This document shows positions 1-9,260 of a stretch of 19,022 nucleotides of DNA, one piece after another. Numbering within the stretch: position 1 is the stretch's first letter; the number at the start of each line of letters is the position of its first letter. Below the pieces are notes generated by a model. The model saw only the letters and a program-made list of their open reading frames with translations, had not been told where the DNA came from and did not search any database. The position numbers were made by a program, and so were the translations under genes. The stretch lies in assembly GCA_003024985.2 (NCBI GenBank), contig PXIH01S0019095.1; one strand, 5' to 3'. The DNA is from Euperipatoides rowelli (lineage: Eukaryota > Onychophora > Udeonychophora > Euonychophora > Peripatopsidae).

Positions 1-384
1 TACACATTTGAATTAAATTATCCAAATAAGTCTGTAACTTTATATAACAGGTATCATCAGATATGGGTATAAAAACTTTCATATCATCCGCGTATTATAA
101 CATTAAAATAATTATAAATATAAGTCAGACAGACAGACATAATGTCCTGCATTATTTGTGATGATATAATCAATGTTGCAATAATTGTAAATATATGTAA
201 TAACCATCTTCCAGCTGTTAGCTCAACTACAGTACCGGTACACTGTATATTAGGCCTATACATTCAAGTATATTTTATACAATGTATTATTTATTATCTA
301 CAAAGGTGTGCTAACCTCATTTGCTATTCTAACAATACAAATAATAAACTGTGATTATAATGTGTGGTCAGAAATAACAATAAT
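1..384. other. non-coding A+T-rich DNA
   Basis: No convincing gene or element is visible. The one longer open frame (142-354, plus) has the composition of random A+T-rich DNA and matches no family I recognise. It contains a TACCGGTA-type and a TAGGCCTA-type short palindrome, both of which recur across the window. It probably belongs to the intron downstream of the PHKA exon at 2154-2229. Confidence 0.6.
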
Positions 385-1010
385 TGTGGCAGTAAAGAAA
401 TAATAAAAATAATAGGAACTGTGAAAAACGAACATTTGTGAATTATACTTTCCAGCCTTTAGACTTTGTGGTCTAAAACTCCCCTGTATAATCTCTAAGC
501 AATAAAAGAACATCTGCACGGACTGCATTGTAAGCTTATTAGCTTGTTTCTGGAGTGGCCCTTAGCTTTCTGCTATTGGCTTACTAAATACAGTAATAGC
601 AGAAAGCTTTTTGTTCTAAAAGTGAGCTCTGAATCCTAAGGAGTGGCACTGTTTTACTATAAAGTCTGTATCATTATCTCAGGATGTTCCTGCCTGGGAG
701 AGAGAGACCCAGCTACATCAGTTTGTTCCTGCCTGAGTGATATAACATAGTTAAAAGACAAGCCAGAAGTCATCTTGTCTTACATAGCCTATGCTTGGGC
801 CAACAAAATCTTAGCTAAGTTAGTTTACAGCCTTTTGGCTGAGTTAATTAAATAATTCCCAAAGTCAGAGCAAAGCTGAAACTTTGTCTCTTCCAACCTT
901 ATGCATTAGTTAAAGAGTGATGGGCATCAGATCAGCAGCACCAGAAGCTAATAAGATTATCTACAAACCCTAGGGTAAGAAGTGTCTTTCCTTATCATAT
1001 TACTGCCACA
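385..1010. mobile_element. candidate solo LTR (retrotransposon)
   Basis: The block begins TGTGGCAGTAA at 385 and ends TTACTGCCACA at 1010, a perfect 11-bp inverted repeat in the TG...CA form expected of LTR ends. At 626 bp it has a normal LTR length, and its base composition is visibly less A+T-rich than the flanks. Inside are an AATAAA-like signal near 502, a TATAAA near 659 and a 12-bp direct repeat TGTTCCTGCCTG at 685 and 724. Against the call, the five bases outside each end (ATAAT and GAGAA) do not form a target duplication. A 9-bp match AGAAATAAC lies near both ends but is offset on the left (370-378 and 1012-1020). Orientation and family (Gypsy or BEL/Pao) cannot be decided. Confidence 0.4.
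564..608. repeat. perfect 14-bp hairpin inside candidate LTR
   Basis: AGCTTTCTGCTATT at 564-577 is exactly complementary to AATAGCAGAAAGCT at 595-608, with a 17-base loop. It could be an RNA stem in an LTR transcript or a chance inverted repeat. Only the pairing is seen. Confidence 0.7.
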
Positions 1011-1295
1011 GAGAAATAACTTTCTAAAGAGTTAGGGGTTAGCACACATAATCTTGTTATTTTGTTATAATCATAGTATTCCTGATGTAACCTAATCACT
1101 ATTGCTACAATAAATGTACACTGATATGTATTTGTCTGTCCATAATAAAAACACTATTATGAATCTAAACCATTATCTTAGTCTTTCCCATGTCTGATTG
1201 CTATTTATTGCTACCTTGGGTTTTGCGGGGGATTTGTCTAAGGCCAACTATATGGTTAGGTATTGGCACTTATCTTTACAGATAAGTAGCAATAT

Positions 1296-1710
1296 CTAAT
1301 CAGTAACCAGTACCTCTTGTCCAGTACAGAGGCCCGGATTACAATTAATATCTGCCCAAGTCTCAGTAATAGTTATTATTTCAAATTTCTCTAAAGCAAT
1401 AACTATTTCAAGTTCTGACAATTTATTTCTAGCACTTCTAGCATTTGTATAAAAACATCTCAAAGATTTAATGAAATTAAAGTCTGACCTTGTTTTATTT
1501 ATTACTCCACTAACTTTACTATTGGTTGCGCCTGCAAATATTAATTCCACTAATTCCTAAATTATCTATTAGTCCTATTTCATTTAAGTCCCTATTCTTT
1601 TCAATATCCCTAACATTACTTTCATTANTATTAACCGTAAAATTACTTAAAATATAATTAGAATGGTCCCTAACAACCTCCTTATGACAAACTGTAATTT
1701 ATATTGAGCA
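1296..1710 (-). mobile_element. LINE (CR1-like) 5' fragment, start of ORF2 endonuclease
   Basis: The minus-strand frame 1550-1296 encodes 84 residues including YTNARSARNKLSELE and, about 20 residues on, ITITETWAD. These are the N-terminal signatures of the APE-type endonuclease of CR1/L2/Rex-like non-LTR retrotransposons: the N-A-R-S-x-R-N-K-L block, then I-x-I-T-E-T-W with the catalytic Glu. Reading upstream on the same strand, a second frame (about 1710-1552) carries VRDHSNYILSNF and RDIEKNRDLNEIG. It runs into the endonuclease frame with a frameshift, so the copy is broken. One ambiguous base (N) lies at 1627. The element stops soon after the ETW motif, so the rest of the endonuclease and all of the reverse transcriptase are missing. 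It is a dead fragment in the intron on the same strand as the host gene. Confidence 0.8.
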
Positions 1711-2153
1711 AAAACAATGTTGTGAATAAGAAGAGATTTTCTGAAATGAGATTGAGATCAATATTTTCTTGATCATCTGCTTGATTTTAAAGTGATGTAA
1801 AATAATAATAATAAACATTGTCAATCTAAATCTAAAAAATACTGTGTGAGTTGTACTTTATTTGTCTACTACATGAATTGATTCCATAACAAATTAAAGT
1901 TTGGCAATAAAATACTGGACTACGACTTCTATCAAATTAGTACAATCTACATTTGTGGGGCTTCAAATCATCATAATTAGTCACATTTCTTAAACTAGCA
2001 GTGGGAATAAAAATATTTATTAGACATCAATTGCATCATATATAAGAAATATGAATAAAAACAAAAATACAGTAGTTATTACAAGCTTCATTAAATATAC
2101 AATATACTAAATTATGCCAAAACACAAATGTACTAGCTTGAGAAATAACTCAC
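1711..2153 (-). other. intron sequence downstream of PHKA exon
   Basis: This stretch begins with the donor GTGAGT (2148-2153, minus strand) of the 76-bp exon and runs on without recognisable coding sequence. I looked for the next expected exon of the family (the H-W-G-L-I-R-Y block) between here and position 1 and did not find it. It presumably lies outside the window. Confidence 0.6.
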
Positions 2154-2229
2154 TTTGTCGTATAATTCTTTCAATAGATCTTCTATAATCACCGTTTTTC
2201 CTTTTAATTCAAAGTTCCAACTAGCCCCT
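2154..2229 (-). CDS. PHKA: phosphorylase b kinase regulatory subunit, 76-bp internal exon
   Basis: On the minus strand a T8-AG acceptor (AG at 2230-2231) precedes this 76-nt exon, and a GTGAGT donor follows at 2148-2153. Its first base completes the Lys codon begun by the exon at 10144-10423. The next 25 codons encode GASWNFELKGKT followed by VIIEDLLKELYDK, ending in phase 0. From memory, animal PHKA proteins have a segment of the form G-M-D-W-N-T-E-L then V-R-E-L-L-T-E-L-Y-G-K at the equivalent place, and the spacing agrees. The subunit is part of the large hexadecameric kinase that activates glycogen phosphorylase; alpha and beta subunits regulate the catalytic gamma subunit. The frame is uninterrupted. 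The beta subunit (PHKB) is the main alternative, because the paralogues are related in this region. Confidence 0.8.
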
Positions 2230-3459
2230 CTAAAAAAAAGTTACAATTGAAATAAAAAATCATGCTACTTAAATTATATTCATCGATAAATTAATAAAGC
2301 ACACAACAAAAGTATAAAAACTGATTCCTTAAAACCATTTTCAAGTTTCAATTTAATCTACAGTAACCTAAGTGAAAAATTGGCTTCTTTTTGTTGTAAT
2401 TGGTATCAAAAAGAATTCAGATTGATAGATTTGAAGAAAAGGATGAGAAATCATCTATGGAATATAAATTTTTAAAATGTCAGAAATATTCCTTTTAAGT
2501 TTTTTTGATAATTTGTATCAATTTTTTTTAATAATCTTTTTTAATAAATCTAGTGGCAGTTTTACTACTGGCTGGAAGGGACATTTGTTCTCAATAATTT
2601 GAAAATAGTTTAAAAAAGAATATTACAGTTGGCATCTGACAGATAAAAAAAAATCATGATCTTAAATTCAAGTAATCTGTAAACTGTGCAACAAAAGAGT
2701 GTGATGAAACACTGAATTAGTAAGCACTAGACGAAATATAGTACAGTATACTTATATTATAATAACTAATAGGCCTACAGCCTTGTTTGAGGGACCAAAC
2801 AATTAATGAATGGCCTAACTAATTTCAGTTAATTACTTTAAAAAATACAATTTTTAAAATCAAATATTTATTTGCTATTAAAAGACTTTCTGATTGGCAG
2901 TTAAATATTTAAAAAAAAAAAAATGTGGAGCGTTTAGTTAGATAAATTGTCAGTACAATTTAGATAAACTAAAACAAGGCAAAATGACAATAGTATAGTT
3001 AATGGCTTAAAATATTGATACTATAACTAAAGTTAAAGCTAAAACAAAGATGTTGAAAGTAAAATATTATTAATAATAGGCTATAGGAAATAGGGAGGGG
3101 CTGAGTATTTGTAATATTATAGCCAAGTTATTTGGTTATCAAAGTTGTTATACCAGGGTCAACTGTACATTAGATAAAACAGCAATAAAAATAAATACCC
3201 ATGCTGCAGACTTTAATGTTATTAATAAATTGTATTTGTATACTATAATCCAACAAGTCAAAATAGACAAAGCATAAAGCATTTCATCTGAAAATATGTC
3301 AAGATTAAAAATAATTGTAGACCAAAACCAGAAATGAAAATTACTTTATTAACTATTTCTAATCACAAAAGGTATCTGGTTTTGCATCATACAATATAAC
3401 CATTTATGTTTTTAAAGAAGCGTATCAAATCAGAAAGGAACATTTTTATGGTCAGTACT

Positions 3460-3960
3460 GATATCATCACCACCACCACTGCTGTCATCCTCTTCCTCAT
3501 CGCCGTCATCCTCCAACTCATCGCTGTCTTCCTCCAACTCATAGCCATCATCCTCCTCATTGCCATCATTCTCTTCCTCATCACCGTCATCTTCCTACTT
3601 GTTGCCGTTGTCCTCCTCCTCATCATCATCCACCTCCTCTGTGGCCACCGCTGTTGTCCTCCTCCTCGTCACCGTCTTCCTCCTCCTCGTCATGGTCATC
3701 CTGCTCGTCACAGTCATCCTCCTCCTTGTCACCATCATCCTCCTCCTCATTGCCATCATCCTCCTACTTGTTGCCATCATTATCCTACTCTTCACCATTG
3801 TCCTCCTCCTTGTCACCATCCTCCTTCTCATCACTGTCATCCTCCTCCTCGTTGCCATCATCCTCCTGTTCGTCACTGTCAGGATCCTCCTCTTCAAAGC
3901 CATCATCCTCTGCCTCATCACCGTCGTCCTCCTCCTCATTGCCACCGTTCTCCTACACCG
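3460..3960. repeat. 21-bp minisatellite, about two dozen copies, encoding acidic heptads
   Basis: The plus strand is a run of units such as GTCATCCTCCTCCTCGTTGCC, mostly 21 bp, with some of 18 or 24 bp. It is more than a simple TCC/TCA microsatellite because the GCC/ACC/ACT codon position recurs every seventh triplet. Read on the minus strand in one frame, a unit encodes G-N-E-E-E-D-D or G-D-E-E-E-D-D. The last stretch of this frame (3594-3430) reads GYELEEDSDELEDDGDEEED and ends DHKNVPF then TGA. In-frame TAG codons (for example 3595-3597) and length changes break the acidic frame further upstream, so I do not call a gene. Long open frames in the other registers, giving Leu/Ile/Val-, Ser- or Arg/Met-rich peptides, follow from the biased composition. 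Confidence 0.85.
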
Positions 3961-4359
3961 CCATTCTCCTCCTCTTCTGCCGCCATTCTCCTCCGTCGAT
4001 ACACTTTTCATCGTCATCTTCATCATCAACATTATTATTAAAAGTCCGAAAGATGTACAAGAAAAATCTTTACATCATAACATTAAACTGTAAGTATTTA
4101 CTAGATCTACACTACTGTGTCTGTGATTACATCAGTGAGGCTGTTGAGAAACGTGATGACTTAATTTTTTTTTTCATTCAAATATCTAAATAAATACAGG
4201 TATTTAAAATTAAAATTTGATGTTTTCCTCTTATTTCGTAACTTTTTTTGTTATTTTTTAAAGTGAAATATTGTAGGCCCAAAAAGGTCACAGACCTCAG
4301 GCACTGTGCCCAGTCGGCCTAATGGAGAAAGCGGCACTGCTAAGGTGCACACAATTTAA

Positions 4360-4860
4360 TTTAATTATATCAAACTATTTAAAGAAAAAGATCTGTATTT
4401 GTGGATTAAAAAGCATATAGAGAAGGCCAGTAAACATACGAAAATTGAAGGCAATTTTGACAGCATGTTAGAGTTTATTGATAAGGAATTCTACCCTTCA
4501 ATAGATACTCTGTAGGGTAGATGAACTCATCATCGAGTGTGTTCTCCGAGGTGGAGGTTCACATTTATGGATTCAATGAAAAAAACAACACACCCAATGC
4601 TGGTCAGGAAATGTTGATCAAAATACTTAAGGTAAGCCAAAATGAATTTATGTTATCAAAACCAATAAAGGTCCTTTGTCGTCTATTGTAAAATTTGCAG
4701 ACGGTGTTAGTTATTTTAACTGTTATTTTACTTATCCGGAAAGAAATAATGAAGGCCAAAGATGTAATTGAACCATTCACAATCAGTTATCGTGCTGAGA
4801 ATTTGTGAAATCCGCTAACACTGGAACTGGAAATAGTTATTTTCTCGGACACTTAGAACC
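4360..4860 (+). pseudogene. decayed coding remnant of unknown family
   Basis: Several short overlapping plus-strand frames have protein-like composition unlike the surrounding A+T-rich DNA. Frame one (4360-4512, then TAG) encodes 51 residues including LYLWIKKHIEKASKH and DKEFYPSIDTL. Frame two (4521-4691) starts at an ATG and encodes 56 residues including EVEVHIYGFNEKNN. Frame three overlaps it and includes IVKFADGVSYFNCYFTYPER. A fourth (about 4752-4849) includes DVIEPFTISYRAENL, a stop, then PLTLELEIVIFSDT. The series of frame changes suggests one original protein with small insertions and deletions. AAG/GTAAGC at 4629-4637 matches a splice donor, but the frame also reads through it. I do not recognise the protein. 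It could be a gene fragment, a retrocopy or a transposon or viral remnant. Confidence 0.45.
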
Positions 4861-6189
4861 AAACAAAATGGCAGCAAAACAAATTTTAACGATTGGCTTC
4901 TGCCAAGTTGTTTATTGATTTGCTTATTCAGAAGAGTAGGCTATAATACAGTGTATTTCTGGCACATTTGACTTAGTGATTAATTTTTAAAACTTTAAAT
5001 TATTTAAAAATAAAGCTAGAAAAAAGAAAAGAAAAAGAATTGAGCAATAAAAATATTCATACAAATGTTCAACTTGTTCTTGCTCATAGTAGTGATGAAA
5101 AGGATTAAATTTTAGACATAGAAAAACAGAGATTTAAAGTTTAAATTACTTCAAAATAATTTATTTATTACAATGCTGACTTGAAAAGTCATACAACAAT
5201 GGAAACATAAAAAAGTTTTCATACTAACTTAATTTTTTTTTTTTAAAAAAAAAATAGTAATATATATTTCCAACTTAGGGATGCAACCTTTCAAAATTAA
5301 GAAAAAGGGGTGAGTAATTTTTGATAAGGAGTGGGGCCTATGTAAATGAATTTTCACTAAAGATAAAAATTGAGGATAGAAATAAACCAACAATCCTTTT
5401 AGTTTTAATTTTTTTTTTTTTAAATGTTAGCAATTTGATAGAAATAATTACTTTTTTTATAATTGATTTTAAAAAAAAAATTTTTAAAGATATAAATCTA
5501 CAATCTTGACATTTCGATAATAAAGCGGAACATTTTGATTTTTAGCAAAAATTATTTTAATATACAATAGGTTAAATAAATTGAGAGAAATAGAAATGTT
5601 GCATAAAAAAGCTACTGTATTGATTTATTGTCCTTTTATTTTCAACTACTGCTGTCTATATAATGTAATGGGTTCAGTATACTGTGTACACATTTTGTGA
5701 TGAAATTTTGGTTTTAGGACAAATCATCTCCTTTGTATTGAAAAAATATAAAGAAATAATCATTAAAAGTAAAATTACATAATGAATATTAATGCATTTG
5801 TGTTGTAAATTAGTTTTTCATTGCTACAAATTAGAAAATATTCTACTATAGTGGAATAATAATAACCTTCATGTCCACACATATTGTCCTATGTGTGAAA
5901 CCATTTTAAAGTTCTGCTCAGCCTTGCTTTTACCTGGAATCTCCATAACCTGGTTCCGGAAACCAATAATATGTAAGTTCTCAGAGTGGACACTAATAAC
6001 TGAACTTCTCAGACACTCAGAACAGGTTCTACTAGTTCTGAACTTTTTCTCAAGCACACTTGTGGCTATTATCAGAAAATGAACCAGTGTACTTATCAGT
6101 TCAGCTTATGCTTAAGATAAACCTGATGTTTTTTTTTTCTAGTCAACACAATAAAATGTGGTAGCCCAAGAAGAAATAAATGAAACTTC

Positions 6190-6247
6190 TCTTGAATAAT
6201 TTAGTCTACTATATTTTTCCCATAAGGTACAACAATTTTCGAATTTT
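6190..6247 (-). mobile_element. Gypsy pol remnant, RNase H continuation
   Basis: On the minus strand just beyond the piggyBac insertion, the sequence encodes NSKIVVPYGKNIVD. This resembles the V-V-A-Y-x-S-R-x-L-x-D strand of Ty3/Gypsy RNase H. It lies where the RNase H frame at 8978-9050 would continue if the piggyBac and hAT insertions were absent. The match is short and decayed. Confidence 0.4.
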
Positions 6248-6381
6248 TTAACACGTTGGCTGCCAACCATTATAAGGTAATTGAGTACACCCAGGGGCCA
6301 TATTACTAAGCTAGAATATTATTATAATATTTTTTTTACTGTTTTAGCAAGTTAAGTTTGATTTTTATAAACAAAATAGTT

Positions 6382-6455
6382 GAGGTAGCTGGTAACCTCA
6401 TGGCCACTGACCAGAACATGTTACACCTGTGTGCCATGAGGAAGCTGGCAACCTC
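6382..6455. repeat. paired 18-bp subterminal palindromes, piggyBac A, transposase 3' end
   Basis: GAGGTAGCTGGTAACCTC (6382-6399) and GAGGAAGCTGGCAACCTC (6438-6455) are near-palindromic and start 56 bp apart. The outer one is 130 bp from the element tip. CATGGCC follows the first and GCCATG precedes the second, so the flanks are also inverted. Likely transposase-binding sites, by inference. Confidence 0.75.
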
Positions 6456-6589
6456 AATTCATACTTCATGAAATTTTGACAAATATCAATAATATACATT
6501 TAGCAAGAACAACTAAGCTTTATTTCTCAAAAACTGGCTCAAACAGCAAGCTGAAAAATGAAAAACGCAAAAAGGAAAAGAAATGTCTA

Positions 6590-7289
6590 ATGAACATTTG
6601 AGTAACACAAAGTACATAATGATTTGTTGCATTTCTTGCAAAGTGTTACAACTTTCTTAACTTCTTTTTGAGATCGAATTCTTCCTTCTAATGCTTCTGA
6701 GCTAACTCAGACTAGTATTGCTGGCATCATGTATGAGCCCATATACATGACAATGCCAAAAAACTTATGAATTTCATCGGCATTTGTGTCTTTCCAAAAC
6801 TTAACTCTTCTAGCAGGACTAACAAGGTTTTCATCGAGAAACTGATTTGCATTTTTGTAGTCTCAGTAACAATTAGCTTGCCTATTTGATCATTAAAATA
6901 TGGTATAAATATTGATTGGTTTTAAATCTTTCATATCTTCAAGATATTTGGAATTATACTTTTACTATTTTGTACCCAAAAACTCTATTGTCTTTCTACT
7001 ACTACCATTAACATCATGCTATCCTGAAGAATCAGGCACATCACTATGATTCCAAGAATTTACATTATAATGTCATTGACATCATTATCTGAATCAGTCT
7101 CTTTATTATCATCTAAGACCTCAAGTAACTCATCTGAGAAATTAGACCCATCAGATTCCAAATCACTCTTGTATTTAATTCTTCCAGAATTCTCAATATT
7201 TCTTCTTCATATAATCCATTTAACCCCATCATCCTCTTTCTTTTAGGTCTTGGTATTACACTACTACCAGATGGTTCACCTAATTCCAT
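6590..7289 (-). pseudogene. piggyBac transposase, DDE core deleted and frameshifted
   Basis: The start is probably ATG at 7289-7287 (MELGEPSGSS), followed by a basic IPRPKRKR stretch like a nuclear-localisation signal. After a frameshift comes a Ser/Asp/Glu-rich segment (SDLESDGSNFSDELLEVLDD). Further on, broken by stops, are NQFLDENLVSPARR and KFWKDTNADEIHKFFGIVMYMG; the last begins the DDE_Tnp_1_7 domain. A few codons later the sequence jumps to a C-terminal segment, LEGRIRSQKEVKK then TLCKKCNKSLCTLCYSNVH. This is the C-x2-C-x4-C-x2-C zinc finger with trailing His that closes piggyBac transposases. The catalytic Asp residues are gone. The deletion junction lies near 6700-6715. The product is non-functional. 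Confidence 0.8.
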
Positions 7290-7690
7290 TGTTACACTAA
7301 AATATTCAATTGTAAATAACTAAGATTGTGAAATAATTTACTGATTACTAAAATACAAAACTTAAATGTATAAGCAAAATTATCAAGAAAGCTATACAAG
7401 TATGTTTCCAAATACTGTATCTATAATTTTTCATTATACAAATGTAAGCCTAAATATTATAAAAATATATCATAACTGAAAACAATATAGCCAAATGGTT
7501 CACCTTCAATGATATGCTAAAATAATAATAATTATAAATAACTAAAATTGTAAAATAATTTACTGATTACTTAAGTGTAAAACTTAAATTTATAAGCAAA
7601 TTAATCAAGAAAGCTATTCAAGTAGGCCTACAATGTTTTGAAATATCTATAATTTTTCATTATAAAAAATGTAAATAGTAGAAAATCATA
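7271..7690. repeat. 224-bp tandem duplication inside piggyBac A
   Basis: Sequence from ATGGTTCACC at 7271 recurs from ATGGTTCACC at 7495. Shared blocks in the same order include AAATAACTAA, AATAATTTACTGATTACT, TCAAGAAAGCTAT and CTATAATTTTTCATTATA. The copies have diverged by substitutions and small indels. The unit includes the transposase start codon and the sequence before it, so the 5' leader has been duplicated. Confidence 0.75.
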
Positions 7691-7941
7691 TCATACCTTC
7701 AATCACTATTTTATTTTTCAAATAAATGATATAAAACTATATTTTTTTTTATGTCATTTAGAAAATCAATTGCTAAGAACACTAATTTATAATGACTTAC
7801 AAAATAATCCATGCATATGTGCTGACATCTAATGGCCGAGTCAGGAAAATCTTACTTGGTTCACTGAGAGGCCACTTGCAAGTTTCCATCATATATATTG
7901 AGGCCAGTGAAAGAAACTATCATTTGAATTATATGTTAGCT

Positions 7942-8002
7942 GGGCCAGCTGGCTACCTCATGGCCTCATAGGCATGTCATGATTGAGGAAGCCGGCTACC
8001 TC
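7942..8002. repeat. paired 18-bp subterminal palindromes, piggyBac A, transposase 5' end
   Basis: GGGCCAGCTGGCTACCTC (7942-7959) and GAGGAAGCCGGCTACCTC (7985-8002) start 43 bp apart. The outer copy ends exactly 15 bp before the element tip at 8017. Both are followed by CATGGC. They match the pair at 6382-6455, with consensus GAGGNAGCYGGYNACCTC; the inner copy has a diverged left arm. Confidence 0.75.
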
Positions 8003-8044
8003 ATGGCAGCCAACGTGTTAAAAATATTTTATCTGCATCAATAG

Positions 8045-8969
8045 CAGGGTTGCATAAAAATCCGATTTTTTTAAAAAAATCAAAAAAATCAGATTTTTTT
8101 TTATTTAAATCGGATTTTTTTTTATTTAAATCGGATTTTTATTATTTAATACAAATTTTTTTTATTAAAATTAAAATCAAAACCTTAAATTTTAGGTAGG
8201 CCTAAACAAAACCACTTTAATAGCAACATTATGAACTTGAAATACAGTTTGATTTTGAGTAACATTTTGAACTTGAATTATATTTTGAATTTCAACAAAG
8301 TTAAAACACAAGACAAATCTGATTCACTCAGCTTATTTTCATGATCAAATATGTGATCTACAACACAAGATGTGGCTAACAAACTTCCCATCTCCATAAA
8401 TCCCAAAGCCAACCAATGGTGAAGGACCATGTCAAATGCTCAGCGTGTAACTTTTTTTTTAAAATAACTTTATTATCAAAATAATTAATCGTCATTCTTT
8501 GCAAGTATAATACAAACATTTAGAAATATTATATTAACATACACATTAATAGACTATACGTAAATTTAAAATACAAATAGAGATACAATACTATTGAATA
8601 TTGTTTTAAGCTACATGATGGTCATATGCCATTGGTGGGCTTTAGGAGCTTGCCAGCGAGAAGCTTGCAATTTATGACAATGTGCTTAAATTCAGCTCTG
8701 CCTTGTGTAATAATGTGTATAGTATAGACTATAGAGGACGATAATTTTAAAACTTGTAAATAACTCCATTATTTTATTTTTTATTTTTTTTTAAAGTGGA
8801 CTTTTATTTTTTAGAAATTATCTTTGAAAATCCATCGTAAAATAAATCAAAAAATAGCATTTTATTTAACTAATAACGTTTTGATTTAAATCATGATTTT
8901 TTTTCTTGTGATTTAAATCATGATTTAATCATTTGATTTAAATCACTTGATTAAAATCGTGCAACCCTG
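8045..8969. mobile_element. non-autonomous hAT element, 925 bp
   Basis: The element starts CAGGGTTGCA at 8045 and ends TGCAACCCTG at 8969, a perfect 10-bp terminal inverted repeat. It is flanked by a perfect 8-bp duplication ATCAATAG (8037-8044 and 8970-8977). An 8-bp duplication with CAGGG tips identifies the hAT superfamily. The subterminal zones are arrays of AAATCGGATTTTTT on the left and GATTTAAATCATG on the right. The middle has no recognisable transposase. A short minus-strand frame near 8390-8300 (SLLATSCVVDHIF) could be a leftover, but I cannot place it. The intact duplication suggests a fairly recent insertion. It splits Gypsy RNase H coding sequence. Confidence 0.88.
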
Positions 8970-8977
8970 ATCAATAG

Positions 8978-9260
8978 TGCTCCTAAAACTTGCCCAGTAG
9001 CATCTACAGACAGTAGGTCTGTGTCAAAGTAAAATTAAAATGGTGTGAGATCAGGGAATTAATAATCATTTCTTTAATCTTGTTCATAGTTTCATTTCAT
9101 TCCATTGGATACATAAAAGGTAAAACATTTTTAGTTTTGGTTAATTCAGCTGATTTTATGATTTTTAAAACATTTTTTATGAAGCATGAAAAATGTGAAG
9201 CAAGCTTAAGATTGAATACATTCCATGTGTGCTGTATAAATTTATTGTAGCAGATATTTA
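8978..9260 (-). mobile_element. Ty3/Gypsy pol remnant (RT connection to RNase H)
   Basis: On the minus strand, decayed frames carry FIKN and ELTKTKN followed by NKIKEMIINSLI, then LLSVDATGQVLGALLMQ. The order and spacing match Gypsy pol between the reverse transcriptase thumb and the start of RNase H, where F-x-x-L-K-x-x-L-x-x-x-P-V-L precedes x-T-D-A-S-x-x-G-L-G-A-V-L-x-Q. The Asp of VDAT would be the first RNase H catalytic residue. Frameshifts and stops show the copy is dead. The reading is interrupted exactly at the hAT insertion. Confidence 0.7.

Larger units (their letters stand above)
6248..8021 (-). mobile_element. piggyBac element, internally deleted (element A)
   Basis: TTAA stands at both edges (6248-6251 and 8018-8021). 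The element itself, 6252-8017, begins CACGTTGGCTGCCA and ends with the exact reverse complement, a 14-bp terminal inverted repeat. TTAA target sites and such tips are typical of the piggyBac superfamily. Two 18-bp palindromes lie near each end. The interior carries a broken transposase on the minus strand that keeps the N-terminal part and the C-terminal zinc finger but lacks nearly all of the DDE core. The element therefore measures about 1.77 kb rather than the usual 2.3 kb or more. It interrupts Gypsy RNase H sequence, so it inserted after that element. Confidence 0.88.

Noticed and set aside
3406-4193. Long overlapping open frames in all three plus-strand registers (Leu/Ile/Val-, Ser- and Pro/His-rich) and Arg/Met-rich minus frames
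   Set aside because: They follow from the stop-poor TCC/TCA repeat. The peptides are low-complexity, and no frame has a natural start, domain or end outside the array.
5869-6082. Opposed open frames on both strands near 5.9-6.1 kb
   Set aside because: Neither peptide matches a family I recognise. The minus one could be downstream Gypsy pol, but no motif supports that.
7046-7246. Plus-strand 66-residue Ser-rich open frame
   Set aside because: It is the antisense shadow of the acidic segment of the piggyBac transposase on the minus strand.
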